Source of the DNA: an uncultured Bacteroidia bacterium
GTDB lineage: Bacteria; Bacteroidota; Bacteroidia; Bacteroidales; CAJPTX01
Assembly (NCBI GenBank): GCA_947252645.1
Contig: CAMXWF010000014.1
Coordinates: 14,873-78,872 of the forward strand
Direction: 5' to 3'
Length of the DNA: 64,000 nt
Under the pieces are notes generated by a model. It was not told where the DNA came from, did not search any database, and saw only the letters and a program-made list of their open reading frames with translations. Of this stretch, positions 9,757-18,501 are shown one piece after another. Position 1 is the first letter of the stretch; every line of letters starts with the position of its first letter. A program made the position numbers and the translations under genes.

Positions 9757-9792
9757 TTTCGTCTGTTCGTATCTATGCGCATCGAGCGCCCG

Positions 9793-11211
9793 CTAGACAT
9801 CCCGCCCAGGCAGCAGGGCCTGCGCATCGTCGAAGGTCAAAATGGCGTTCACCAGCGTAGCTGCCAGCGGACTGCCTCCCTTACGGCCCTCTATGATGAG
9901 CTTCGGCACCTGGGTGAAGGGCTTGAGCATCTGTTTTGACTCCTCCACGTGTACAAAACCCACGGGGGCGGCCACCACCCCCACCGGGGTAGCCTTTCCC
10001 GCATAGATGAGCCGGCAAAGCTCCATGAGCGCCGTCGGGGCATTGCCGATGGCAAAGAGGGCGTTGGGGTGCTCCTCCACGGCCAAGCGGATCCCCGCCT
10101 GCGCCCTCGTGATCTTCTCTCGCTCGGCCACCTCGGGGGTCCGGGCATCGTGCAGGTAGCATTTGGCTTCCAGGCCCAGACGGGTCAGCGCCCCCTGGCG
10201 TATGCCCGAGGACACCATGGTCACGTCTGTGATGATGGTGTCGAAGCGGTGCGACACCGCCTGCTCATAGAGCGTCTCCACCGCCCCCTCATCGACTCGC
10301 AACAGCCGCTCCATCTCAAAATCGGCCGTGGCGTGGATGGTGTGCAGCAGTGGCCAAAGGCGTCCCAGCGGGATGTCGGGGCGGCGCAGCTCCCGCAGGA
10401 TGGTGGTAAAGCTCTCTATCATGATGCTCTGCCCCACCTTATGCGCTGGCGTACCGTCCATCGCCCCACGCTGGGTGTAGCCGCGTGGGGTAATGAACAC
10501 CTCCCCCGACGTGTAGCTCTGGCTATTACCTATAATCACCACCGTAAACATATCGGTCTCTTCGGGCTTCAGCCCCTCCAGGGTGGTCAGCTGTACGCGT
10601 TGCTCCGGCCTGCCCGCATTCCGCACCACGCCCACCGGCGTTGCGCCCGCACGAGTCTCCAGGAAGAGTTCGCGAAGCCTGTCAAGCTGCCAGTAGCGCG
10701 ACTGGCTGTGGGGGTTGTAGACCGCTGTAACGAAATCTGCCTGCGCGGCCGCCACTATCCGACGCTCTATCGTGGTCCAAGGGGTCATCAAGTCTGAGAG
10801 CGAAATCACGCAGAAATCATGGCCCATGGGGGCCCCAAGGAGCGAGGCGGCCTTTTGAAACGCTGAGAGCCCTGGAATGCTCTGCACCTCCACGTTCACC
10901 CCCTGCGCTGCCCTAAGCTCGTAGATCAGCGAGGCCATCCCGTAGATCCCGGCATCGCCCGAGCTGATCACGCACACCCGCCTGCCGTCCCGTGCGCACT
11001 CCAGGGCTTGCTGGGCGCGCTTCTGCTCCCCCCGCATCCCTGTAGCTATGCACTCGGCACCTGGGCCTAGCAGGGGCTCCACGTACGGCATGTAGCCCTT
11101 GTAGCCCACCACCACCTCGGCGTGCGAAAGGGCCTCCCGGGCCGCAAACGTCATGTCCTCTGGGGAACCAGGGCCTATGCCCACTATCTCAATCAGTCCG
11201 CTTCGCTCCAT
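9793..11211 (-). CDS. cbiHC: Fused cobalt-precorrin-3 C17-methyltransferase / cobalt-precorrin-8 methylmutase (CbiH-CbiC)
   Basis: A 472-residue fusion. Residues 1 to about 245 are CbiH/CobJ, the ring-contracting C17 methyltransferase: EIVGIGPGSPEDMT, VVGYKGYMPYV and ISSGDAGIYGMASL are direct matches to the family. Residues about 255-465 are CbiC, which moves the C11 methyl to C12; the catalytic histidine is visible in LLHTIHATADFEME, and the substrate loop is VVAAPVGFVHVEESK. It follows the DUF4374 gene after 28 bases. The two joined activities are not consecutive steps (ring contraction versus the final methyl migration), which makes this fusion less obvious than CbiGF. Confidence 0.95.
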   Translation of the reverse strand: MERSGLIEIVGIGPGSPEDMTFAAREALSHAEVVVGYKGYMPYVEPLLGPGAECIATGMRGEQKRAQQALECARDGRRVCVISSGDAGIYGMASLIYELRAAQGVNVEVQSIPGLSAFQKAASLLGAPMGHDFCVISLSDLMTPWTTIERRIVAAAQADFVTAVYNPHSQSRYWQLDRLRELFLETRAGATPVGVVRNAGRPEQRVQLTTLEGLKPEETDMFTVVIIGNSQSYTSGEVFITPRGYTQRGAMDGTPAHKVGQSIMIESFTTILRELRRPDIPLGRLWPLLHTIHATADFEMERLLRVDEGAVETLYEQAVSHRFDTIITDVTMVSSGIRQGALTRLGLEAKCYLHDARTPEVAEREKITRAQAGIRLAVEEHPNALFAIGNAPTALMELCRLIYAGKATPVGVVAAPVGFVHVEESKQMLKPFTQVPKLIIEGRKGGSPLAATLVNAILTFDDAQALLPGRDV

Positions 11212-11239
11212 GTTGTCTTCTTGTACCCTTCCTAAGTCC

Positions 11240-12538
11240 CTACTGCGCTACGTAGTCTATCCGCTCGGCTATGAGCCCCTGGGCCCCCCGGGCGCCCTTG
11301 GTCACCGCCCCAGTGGCCACATCGTAGATGTACACCTGCGCGTAGCCCTCCTTGGTATTCACCACAATGTACGCTTTTCCATCGTGGAGCGCAGCCAGGC
11401 GCGAATGGCTCCCATCGCCTTCCGGGATCCCCTGAATGCGCACCGGCTCGCCCGCCGCCCCAAGGTCTACCGTGGCCCAGTAGCTCACGAAGGGGGTAGT
11501 CTTTTGCGACCAGGTCTTTGGATCCGTCAGTTCCTTCCCGGGGGCTATGGTGTGGGGGTCGTGCAGGTAGCAGAGTGCCTTCTTTTGTCCCAGGTAGTGC
11601 ATGTCGATGATTTTGCCCTGGTAGGCCTTGCAGGCCTGGTACGACGGGTCGAAGCTACGCGCCCCTTGGCGCACGCAGAAAATGGAGTGCTTGGCGGGCG
11701 TGGTGCTTTTGACCCCAGGGAGGTATTCACACACCGTCAGGTAGTAATTCCCCTCCTCATCGAAGCAGGAGAGCGAGTTGCGCAGCTCGCCGTAGGCCGC
11801 TGCGCCTTCGCGGTGCACTCGGCTCTCCTTGTAGGGGCTGCTCACCTGCATGTTGTCTGGTGCTATGCAGGCAAGCCAGAACTCCCTCAGCTCCTTGGTG
11901 GCATTGGCCTTCATGGCAGAGGCGTTCTGGGGGTAGTTGTAGCTGTAGAACAGCTGGCCATCCTGCTGGCGGTAGGCGAGCATGCCGGAGGTGCTAAATC
12001 TGAGGCCGGACCCAGGGGCTGCCAGCGCGAGCTGACCCTTTGCCAGGGGGCTCATCGATGCCACATCGATCTTGACCCAGTTGACCTTTTGCGGATCCTT
12101 ACCCGCTGCGCCCATGATTACCAGCGTGTTCTTGTCGAGCCAAGCATGCGCATAGCGGCGCTCCTGCACCTCCGTGCAGGGAAACGCCTTCACCTCCTCA
12201 AGCCGGTTGTCGGCTAGACGTAGCTTCTCAAAGCGCCCTGCTTTGCTCACCTGGTAGTAGTAACCCTCGTGCGCAATGGCCGAGGGCATGAGCCTATTGC
12301 CAACTTCTACCCCCTGCCCCTTGACGGAAAAGGTGCCCGTACTCAGATCCTCGACCGACAGCACAATCGACCCCTTCTCGCCCTTCGACGCACTGCCCTC
12401 TCCTACGGCAAACCACACGTTGAAATGGCCCCCAGTGGGCGCACTGGGCTCGGGCTCATTCTGCTTCTTACAGGACGACACCACCACCGCCCCCAATAGC
12501 CCCAACAGGCATACGATCAACGGAATTCTCCTCTTCAT
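11240..12538 (-). CDS. DUF4374-type surface/periplasmic lipoprotein
   Basis: A 432-residue protein with a lipoprotein signal (positively charged MKRR, hydrophobic core, VVSSC lipobox at about residue 23). The rest is a repeat-rich, probably beta-propeller-like protein of the DUF4374 family that in Bacteroidota is usually found beside TonB receptors for metal chelates; this family placement is from memory of its pattern. It sits 13 bases after the TonB receptor gene and before cbiHC, inside the cobalamin operon. An accessory role in capture of corrinoid, heme or metal is inferred. Related but incomplete proteins occur at 31254 and 32741 in this window. Confidence 0.75.
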   Translation of the reverse strand: MKRRIPLIVCLLGLLGAVVVSSCKKQNEPEPSAPTGGHFNVWFAVGEGSASKGEKGSIVLSVEDLSTGTFSVKGQGVEVGNRLMPSAIAHEGYYYQVSKAGRFEKLRLADNRLEEVKAFPCTEVQERRYAHAWLDKNTLVIMGAAGKDPQKVNWVKIDVASMSPLAKGQLALAAPGSGLRFSTSGMLAYRQQDGQLFYSYNYPQNASAMKANATKELREFWLACIAPDNMQVSSPYKESRVHREGAAAYGELRNSLSCFDEEGNYYLTVCEYLPGVKSTTPAKHSIFCVRQGARSFDPSYQACKAYQGKIIDMHYLGQKKALCYLHDPHTIAPGKELTDPKTWSQKTTPFVSYWATVDLGAAGEPVRIQGIPEGDGSHSRLAALHDGKAYIVVNTKEGYAQVYIYDVATGAVTKGARGAQGLIAERIDYVAQ

Positions 12539-12551
12539 AGCATTGGTTCTT

Positions 12552-14702
12552 TTAGTGAAAAGTCATTCGGAATTTGCCGTAAAACCCTCGACCCGGGCGC
12601 TGCAGCATGTAGTTGTCGTAGACCAAGGCATTGAACACGTTCGTGCACTCGGCCGAGAGGGTGTAGCGCCCATCCGCAAACGACCAGGCCACCATGCAGT
12701 CGCTCACCCACTGCGTGGGAATCAGCGCCTTCGTGGACTTGGCCCCATAGGCCTCCCACGTGAAGTAGTACCAGTGTACGTAGTGCTCTGCGGCCGTCAG
12801 GCGGATCGACTGCCCCCTCAGCCCAAAGGGCTGCCAGAAGCGATACGTGGCCTCCAGCCGCCCGTAGTAGAAGGGCCGATTGGGGAGGCGATTGCCAAAG
12901 GTGATATCGGACAGGCCTGTCGAGAGCCTCCGACGCTGGTTGCGCTCGTCCAGCAGGGTGCCGCTCAGGGCCACCGTCAACCGCGTACCCCAATGGTAGC
13001 GCACATCAAACTCGCCCCCCACAATGCGCACGGCGTCCAGGTTCTCGTAGCGCTGCTGTCGATCCGTGTGGATGGTGAGCCGTATCAGGTCGCGCACCTG
13101 GCGGTAGAAACCGCCCACCTCGTACTCGAAGCGCTGGCCTACCCCGAACGCAACAACGCCGTAGAGCCCCAGGTTCACATTGTGCGCCCGCTCGGGCCGA
13201 AGCGTGAAGTGCGGATAGACCGTGGCCCCATTGCCCAAAAGCTCCCGCGTACTCGGCAGTCGCACGCTATGCTCATACGAGGCCTTCACGGCCAGCTCGG
13301 GCCAGAGGGCGTAGCGGGTCGATCCGCCGTAGCCCACCAGGGCCTGCTGCTGCTCGCGCGGCGCCACGTCAGACTCCGTCAGCCAGCTAAAATCCTCCTG
13401 CCTAACCTGCAGGGCCAGAAGGTAACCCTTCACGAACAGCATCGTGTACCACCGCTGCGCGAAGAGGCGCAGCCCGTACGAAAGGCCTAGAAAGTGGGTC
13501 TGTAGGGCATCGCGGGCGGGCGTAAAGGTGCTGTCGCGTGTGTCGTAGCGGCGATTGCCCTGGCAGTTGAGGGCGTAGCTCAGGGTCACCTCGTGGTGAC
13601 CGCCCCACCCATAGCTGCCGTTGAGCTGACCAAAGACACTCGGACGGTCGGTATGGCGAATAGCAGGCTGACGACCCAGCACCTCGCTGAAGTAGCCCTC
13701 CAGGTAGGCTCCGTCCCACCCGTAGGCCCGGCAGGAGGTGTCGGTGAGCATATAGGACGAGCTGCGGTAGCCCACGTAGGCCCCCAGGCTCAGCCCCTTG
13801 ACCAGTAGATCCCGCTTGCTATACCGAGCACTCACCGACCACATCTGCCGCTCACGCTCGGCTTGGCCCACTACCACCGTCTGCACCATGCCGGTTTGCA
13901 CCTGCGACCGTGAGCCACTATAGCTCGCCTCCACCAGGGCCTCATCGCACCAGCTACGGTTGCGCCAGCCTACCGCCACACCGCCCTGCAGAGCCAGGTA
14001 GCGATCGTGGAAGCGGGGCACATTGCGCTGCTCGTAGCGCCGACGCGCCGGCGACCACACCTCCACTCGGCGCATCGTGTAGCTGTTGCGACTGTAATCG
14101 CACCCAGCCCACCCCCTGACGAACACCCCCTGCGGGCGCCACGTGTATTGCCCTGTGACCTCGCCTTGGCCCGTGTAGAACGAGCCCCCTGACGCCGACA
14201 CATCGAGGTAATCCTGCCGGCCGCGGCGCGTCACCACGTTCACCACGCCACCCAACGCATCGCCCCCAAATTGCGGCGGCACCACGCCCTTGTAGATCTC
14301 TATGCGATCCACTACGCCTACGGGCAGCTGGGCCAAAAAACTCGAGGCCGAGCTGGCATTCGAGGGCACCCCATCGATGAAATAGCGCACGGCACTCCCC
14401 TTGAGCCCGTTGAGCGAGATCTCCACGTTTGACCCCACGCCCCCTTGCTGCTGAAGCCCTAGGCCGCTCACACCTCGCAGACGCGCGCCCAGCCCGCTGG
14501 CCGCCGATGAAAAAGCCCTCACGTCAACGCTCTGCACGCTCAGCCCACTCTCGCGTAGCTGGACACGCCGCGATTGGCCCACCACCGACACCGAGTCTAT
14601 GTCGAGCAGCTGCATGCTATCGACCTGCTGCCCCCGCGCCCGATGCACGAGACCTAGCAGCAGGGGTAGCAAAAGTACGATTGCCGCCCACCCTGTGCGC
14701 AT
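12552..14702 (-). CDS. TonB-dependent outer-membrane receptor
   Basis: A 716-residue receptor with a signal peptide ending near RARGQ. The plug domain follows (about residues 45-155): SVQSVDVRAF, VSGLGLQQQGG, FIDGVP, VDRIEIYKGVVP and LGGVVNVVT are standard plug signatures. The barrel occupies the rest and the protein ends in a typical aromatic terminus (RMTFH). There is no carboxypeptidase-like N-terminal domain, unlike SusC proteins. Its start codon follows the cbiK stop directly. In a cobalamin operon it could import corrinoids or a cobalt/heme chelate; the ligand is not decided by sequence. A relative at 28931-31234 is decayed. Confidence 0.93.
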   Translation of the reverse strand: MRTGWAAIVLLLPLLLGLVHRARGQQVDSMQLLDIDSVSVVGQSRRVQLRESGLSVQSVDVRAFSSAASGLGARLRGVSGLGLQQQGGVGSNVEISLNGLKGSAVRYFIDGVPSNASSASSFLAQLPVGVVDRIEIYKGVVPPQFGGDALGGVVNVVTRRGRQDYLDVSASGGSFYTGQGEVTGQYTWRPQGVFVRGWAGCDYSRNSYTMRRVEVWSPARRRYEQRNVPRFHDRYLALQGGVAVGWRNRSWCDEALVEASYSGSRSQVQTGMVQTVVVGQAERERQMWSVSARYSKRDLLVKGLSLGAYVGYRSSSYMLTDTSCRAYGWDGAYLEGYFSEVLGRQPAIRHTDRPSVFGQLNGSYGWGGHHEVTLSYALNCQGNRRYDTRDSTFTPARDALQTHFLGLSYGLRLFAQRWYTMLFVKGYLLALQVRQEDFSWLTESDVAPREQQQALVGYGGSTRYALWPELAVKASYEHSVRLPSTRELLGNGATVYPHFTLRPERAHNVNLGLYGVVAFGVGQRFEYEVGGFYRQVRDLIRLTIHTDRQQRYENLDAVRIVGGEFDVRYHWGTRLTVALSGTLLDERNQRRRLSTGLSDITFGNRLPNRPFYYGRLEATYRFWQPFGLRGQSIRLTAAEHYVHWYYFTWEAYGAKSTKALIPTQWVSDCMVAWSFADGRYTLSAECTNVFNALVYDNYMLQRPGRGFYGKFRMTFH

Positions 14703-15665
14703 CTACTCTGAGGCGTGGAGTTTCTCGCCCGTGCGGCGGTACAGGCTCTTCTTCTCCATGATGCCCAGCCGGCGGTGCGTCAGGTTGAAGCCTACCATCT
14801 CTACAAACCGACTCCGGATGCCCTCCAGCTCCCCGAGGCCCTTTTGCACCACCTCCACGCGGTAGCCTGCCTTCTCCAGCTGGGCCTTCCACTCCTGGAG
14901 GATGTCGTGCTTCCCATGCTCCCCAAATACCAGCATCAGCGGCACCAGGGTGATTCTCCGCGGACGGAGCGCCTTTACCGCCGTCAGGGCCTGCTCGTAG
15001 AACGGATACCCCTCGATGCAGCCCACCACGAAATTCCCGTGGCCCTGCTCGGTCAGCACTTTGTCGAGCATGGCGTATTGGGCCGTAGAGGCATCGTAGG
15101 TGCCGTGCCCCACCAGCATGTAGAGCCGATTGCCCGGGTAGGCCTTCGAGAGCAATGTCCCCAACGCCAAGTAGTCCTCGTAGTAGAATAGTAGCGGCGT
15201 AGCGAGCCGTAGCTCCTTGAATTCACCGCGCAGGGCCTCCACGTCGTGCTGTAGGGCCTGCCATTCCAACCCGGCCACCAGGTAGCATGGCTGCACGAGT
15301 ACGTGCGTATAGCCCTCCTGGGCCAGCGAGGCCAAGGCCTCGCTGGGCAGTGCCCGCTCAACGCCCCTATCCCGAAGACGCTTGACCACTATCCGCGACG
15401 AATAGGCCTCCCGCACCTCCACCCGGGGAAAAGTGCCTCGCACTTGCGCCGTTAGGGCCTCAAACACCTTGGCCTGCGCATCTGCGTGCGTCGTGCCAAA
15501 ATACACCATCAGCACTGCGGCCTTATCCCCGGCCGACAGATGCGATAGCATCGAATCCGCTTCGTAAATCTTACTCTGTGCGCTCGCCATGCTGCTTGGC
15601 CCCAATAGCGCAGCGCAGGTGAGCATTACCCATGCCCACGCCTTCCTCGTTTGCATCCGCTCCAT
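14703..15665 (-). CDS. cbiK: Exported CbiK-type (sirohydrochlorin) cobaltochelatase
   Basis: About 320 residues from the ATG at 15665 (alternative ATG at 15656); a longer reading frame upstream has no family support. CbiK inserts cobalt into sirohydrochlorin. The metal-site regions are recognisable: LMVYFGTTHADA at the start, LVGHG, GCIEGYPFYEQA, and MLVFGEHGKHDI near the C-terminus. Unusually, the N-terminus is a clear signal peptide (RK, then a hydrophobic run, cleavage after ASA before Q), which predicts export; comparable periplasmic CbiK forms are known from Desulfovibrio. It is the first gene of the leftward operon, directly before a TonB receptor. Whether it makes cobalt-sirohydrochlorin or handles a metal-tetrapyrrole outside the cytoplasm is open. 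Confidence 0.88.
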   Translation of the reverse strand: MERMQTRKAWAWVMLTCAALLGPSSMASAQSKIYEADSMLSHLSAGDKAAVLMVYFGTTHADAQAKVFEALTAQVRGTFPRVEVREAYSSRIVVKRLRDRGVERALPSEALASLAQEGYTHVLVQPCYLVAGLEWQALQHDVEALRGEFKELRLATPLLFYYEDYLALGTLLSKAYPGNRLYMLVGHGTYDASTAQYAMLDKVLTEQGHGNFVVGCIEGYPFYEQALTAVKALRPRRITLVPLMLVFGEHGKHDILQEWKAQLEKAGYRVEVVQKGLGELEGIRSRFVEMVGFNLTHRRLGIMEKKSLYRRTGEKLHASE

Positions 15666-15749
15666 AAGTATAGACCTTATACTACGCTCCCCAAAACGCC
15701 ATCCCTCCCCTGAGCACTGCCTAGCAGCATGGCGGCACCCAGGTTGGCG

Positions 15750-15757
15750 CAAAGATA
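15750..15757 (-). promoter_or_regulatory. -7 box of the leftward cobalamin operon
   Basis: On the minus strand this reads TATCTTTG, matching the Bacteroidota sigma-ABfr consensus TAnnTTTG. A TTG lies about 14 bases further upstream, closer than the usual 19-21. Transcription would start near 15743, giving a leader of about 78 nt before cbiK. Confidence 0.55.
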
Positions 15758-15976
15758 GTTTTTTTACTGCGCAATTACTTCGTAGTGTCCCGGGAAAGCG
15801 CGGGGACTTTTGAAAATTGTGCGGAGCTCCACGCGCGCTATGTCCCGACATGCGCATCGCCCCTGGCACCATCTTGCGGACGCATTGCGGCATTTTCCCC
15901 CTTCTTTACAGTAGTCGCAAGGTGGCCACGGTCTCTACATACTTGGCTGGGCATCGCGAGCGCCTATAATTGTTGC

Positions 15977-15984
15977 TACCTTTG
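15977..15984 (+). promoter_or_regulatory. -7 box before cbiP
   Basis: TACCTTTG, an exact fit to TAnnTTTG. Transcription should begin around 15990. This lies very close to the GTG at 15989, so either the mRNA is nearly leaderless or translation starts at the ATG at 16028. No convincing -33 TTG at ideal spacing was seen. Confidence 0.6.
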
Positions 15985-15988
15985 CCGC

Positions 15989-17482
15989 GTGGGTAGGGGT
16001 AAAAAACACCAAGAACTCTCCCCCCTGATGCTGGCTGGCACGGGGAGCGATGTTGGCAAGAGCGTGCTGGTGGCGGGCCTGTGCCGCATATTCAAGCAGG
16101 ACGGCTACGCGCCTGCGCCCTTTAAGGCGCAAAACATGTCGCTCAACTCCTACGTCACGGCCACGGGGCTTGAGCTCGGCCGGGCACAGGCCATGCAGGC
16201 CGAGGCCGCCGGGATAGCCTGTGAGGCCGAAATGAACCCCGTTCTCCTCAAGCCCACCGGGGAGAGCAGGAGCCAGGTGGTGCTCCTAGGCCGCGTGGCT
16301 GGCCACATGGAGGCCAAGAGCTACTACCGCCGTGCGCAGCGACAGGAGCTGCGCCAGGCCGTGGAGGCCGCCTACGACCATCTGGCCCAGCGCTATTGCC
16401 CCATCGTCCTAGAGGGGGCGGGGAGCGTGAGTGAGCTCAACCTACGCGCGCAGGACATAGTGAACCTACCCATGGCGCGCTATGCCAAGGCCAAGGTACT
16501 CCTCGTGGGCGATATCGAGCGCGGGGGCATCTTTGCTGCGCTCTATGGCTCCCTGGCCCTCATGGCACCCTGGGAGCGAAAGCTCGTCAAGGGCATGATT
16601 GTCAACAAATTCCGCGGCGATGCTGGCCTCTTCGACCGTGGACGCCAGATTCTAGAAAAAATCTGCCACCGCCCCCTGCTAGGGGTGGTGCCCTACTTGG
16701 ACGATTTGCAGCTCGAAGCCGAGGACTCCCTCGCCCTGCAGACAAAGCCCACCGCGCCCCAGGAGGGCAAAATCAACGTGGGGGTGGTGCGCTTGGCCCA
16801 TCTGTCCAACTCCACTGACCTCCTAGCCCTAGAGCAGGATCCGCGGCTGCACGTGTACTACAGTGCTACCCCCCAGGCCCTCCAGGCGGCCGACGTCATC
16901 ATTTTGCCAGGAAGTAAGAACACCCGGGCCGACCTCTTGGAGCTGCGCCGCGCCGGCATCGACCAGGCGATCCTCAGCGCACGCCAAGGCGGTACGACCG
17001 TGGTGGGAATTTGTGGCGGATACCAGATGATGGGCTTGGCCATCAGCGACCCGCTGGGCGTGGAGGGCCCCCCGGGCCAAACGCCAGGATTAGGCCTCCT
17101 GCCTGTTCGCACGGAGTTGCAGGCCGAAAAAACCACCCGACAGGTAACATTCCGGGTTCTCAACAATCCCACCCTGTGCTATGGCTATGAGATCCACATG
17201 GGCGCCACCGCCCCTGTCCATGAGGTCCCTCCTTGCCCCCTCTGCCAGACGCTGGAGGGCGCCTGCGATGGCTACTTCGTCGACCGGAACTGCTGGGGCT
17301 CCTACATGCACGGGCTTCTCGACAACGCGCCCGCCGTGGCTCTGCTGCTGGGCGACCGTTTGCCCGCGCAGGAAAAACCATTGGACTATCGCCAATTCAA
17401 AGAGCACCAATTCGACCTGCTGGCCGACCACTTGCGCCAGGCCCTCGACATGGAGGCCCTTTATAGAATCATGCAGCCATGA
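15989..17482 (+). CDS. cbiP: Cobyric acid synthase (adenosylcobyrate glutamine amidotransferase)
   Basis: CbiP/CobQ amidates the b, d, e and g side chains of adenosylcobyrinate a,c-diamide with glutamine and ATP. The ATPase domain begins LMLAGTGSDVGKS and continues with APFKAQNMSLNSYVT and MNPVLLKPTGE; VEGAGSVSELNL and VGDIERGGIFA follow. The C-terminal amidotransferase domain shows the nucleophile elbow VGICGGYQMMG and the late histidine in YMHGLLDN. The start is uncertain: GTG at 15989 gives the usual short lead before the first strand, whereas ATG at 16028 fits the promoter better but trims that strand. A further in-frame extension to 15785 has no family support. Its stop overlaps cobD by four bases. 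Confidence 0.93.
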   Translation: MGRGKKHQELSPLMLAGTGSDVGKSVLVAGLCRIFKQDGYAPAPFKAQNMSLNSYVTATGLELGRAQAMQAEAAGIACEAEMNPVLLKPTGESRSQVVLLGRVAGHMEAKSYYRRAQRQELRQAVEAAYDHLAQRYCPIVLEGAGSVSELNLRAQDIVNLPMARYAKAKVLLVGDIERGGIFAALYGSLALMAPWERKLVKGMIVNKFRGDAGLFDRGRQILEKICHRPLLGVVPYLDDLQLEAEDSLALQTKPTAPQEGKINVGVVRLAHLSNSTDLLALEQDPRLHVYYSATPQALQAADVIILPGSKNTRADLLELRRAGIDQAILSARQGGTTVVGICGGYQMMGLAISDPLGVEGPPGQTPGLGLLPVRTELQAEKTTRQVTFRVLNNPTLCYGYEIHMGATAPVHEVPPCPLCQTLEGACDGYFVDRNCWGSYMHGLLDNAPAVALLLGDRLPAQEKPLDYRQFKEHQFDLLADHLRQALDMEALYRIMQP

Positions 17483-18501
17483 GGCTCGGGCACGGCGACG
17501 ACGCGGCCAACTACCCCGGGGCGGGGCTTGTGAGCAACTTCAGCTCCAATGTCTACACGGGCTACCGCGACGAGGCCCTGTTGGCCTACCTGCGGAGTCA
17601 GATAGAGCAGATATGCTCTTACCCGCAGCCTGATGCTGCCCAGCTGCGCAACGTGGTGGCCCAGCGCGAGGGCGTGCGCCCAGCGCAGGTCGCCGTGGTC
17701 GCCGGGGCCACCGAGGCCTTCTACCTGATTGCCCAGGCCTTCCCCAATCGACGCTCCATCCTGGCGGCACCCACCTTCAGCGAGTATGCCGATGCCGCCA
17801 AGCTCCACGGACACTGCGTGCGTGCCGTGGCGCAATTCAGCAAGGAGACCCTGCGCCAAGCCCAAGTGGCTTGGATCTGCAACCCCAACAACCCCACCGG
17901 GGCGACTATGCGCCGGGAGCAGCTGGTGGCGCTCGTGGAGGCCTATCCAGAGTGCCTTTTCGTACTCGACCAGTCGTACGCCTCTTTTAGCCTAGAGGCC
18001 CCCCTTAGCTCCGCGGAGGCTGTCACCCTGGGCCATGTGCTGCTGGTCCACTCCCTCACCAAGGAATACCGCATTCCTGGGCTGCGGTTGGGCTATGTGA
18101 CGGGCTCTGCCGAGCTGCTCTCCCAGCTGGTAGCTTGCCAGCCGCCCTGGACGGTCAACACCCTCGCGCAGCTCGCGGGGCTCTACCTCCTCGCGCGGCC
18201 GCGCCAGGCGTTCGACCTCCCTGCCTACCTGGAGGAATCACGGCGTTTCCAGCACGCCATGGCGCAGATCCCGGGCGTGAGTGTCACCCCGAGCCCCGTG
18301 CATTTTTTCCTCTGTCGACTCAGGTCCGGCCTCTCGGCCGCCGCGCTCAAGCAGTGGCTCATCGCCCAGCACGGCATGCTCATCCGCGATGCCAGCAACT
18401 TCGATGGGCTAGGCCCCGAGGCCTTCCGCGTCTGCACGCAGCGCCCAGAGGAGAACATGCGGCTCGTAGCCGCCATTACCGCATGGATGCGTGGACAATA
18501 G
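17479..18501 (+). CDS. cobD: Threonine-phosphate decarboxylase (CobD-type, PLP-dependent)
   Basis: A 340-residue fold-type I PLP enzyme that makes (R)-1-amino-2-propanol phosphate, the linker between the corrin ring and the nucleotide loop. The N-terminus LVSNFSSNVYTGY resembles the family's NxSxNxNP segment in degenerate form. Other markers are AGATEAFYLIA, WICNPNNPTGA, VLDQSYASF, and the Schiff-base lysine in HSLTKEYRIPGLRLGY. Histidinol-phosphate aminotransferase is the alternative by homology, but position between cbiP and cbiB decides for CobD. ATGA overlap with cbiP and an 19-base overlap with cbiB suggest coupled translation. No threonine kinase (PduX) is seen in the window. Confidence 0.9.
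   Translation: MRLGHGDDAANYPGAGLVSNFSSNVYTGYRDEALLAYLRSQIEQICSYPQPDAAQLRNVVAQREGVRPAQVAVVAGATEAFYLIAQAFPNRRSILAAPTFSEYADAAKLHGHCVRAVAQFSKETLRQAQVAWICNPNNPTGATMRREQLVALVEAYPECLFVLDQSYASFSLEAPLSSAEAVTLGHVLLVHSLTKEYRIPGLRLGYVTGSAELLSQLVACQPPWTVNTLAQLAGLYLLARPRQAFDLPAYLEESRRFQHAMAQIPGVSVTPSPVHFFLCRLRSGLSAAALKQWLIAQHGMLIRDASNFDGLGPEAFRVCTQRPEENMRLVAAITAWMRGQ

Larger units (their letters stand above)
15666..15988. other. Divergent intergenic region of the cobalamin locus
   Basis: About 320 bases between cbiK and cbiP. It holds the two outward -7 boxes (15750-15757 minus, 15977-15984 plus). I looked for a cobalamin riboswitch core on both strands and did not recognise one; the predicted leaders (about 78 nt and under 40 nt) are too short for a standard one. 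No operator could be identified. Confidence 0.6.

Noticed and set aside
11153..13490. Long plus-strand open frames (354 and 404 codons)
   Set aside because: Antisense to cbiHC, the DUF4374 lipoprotein and the TonB receptor; composition (Arg, His, Pro, Gly rich) is that of shadow frames.
15666..15893. N-terminal extension of cbiK
   Set aside because: Covers the promoter region and puts 76 unrelated residues before a good signal peptide.
15785..15988. N-terminal extension of cbiP
   Set aside because: 68 extra residues precede the normal family start and overlap the promoter region.
15666..15988. Cobalamin riboswitch
   Set aside because: Words such as GGTGCC and GCCGCC occur, but the ordered core and B12 box are absent and the leaders are too short.
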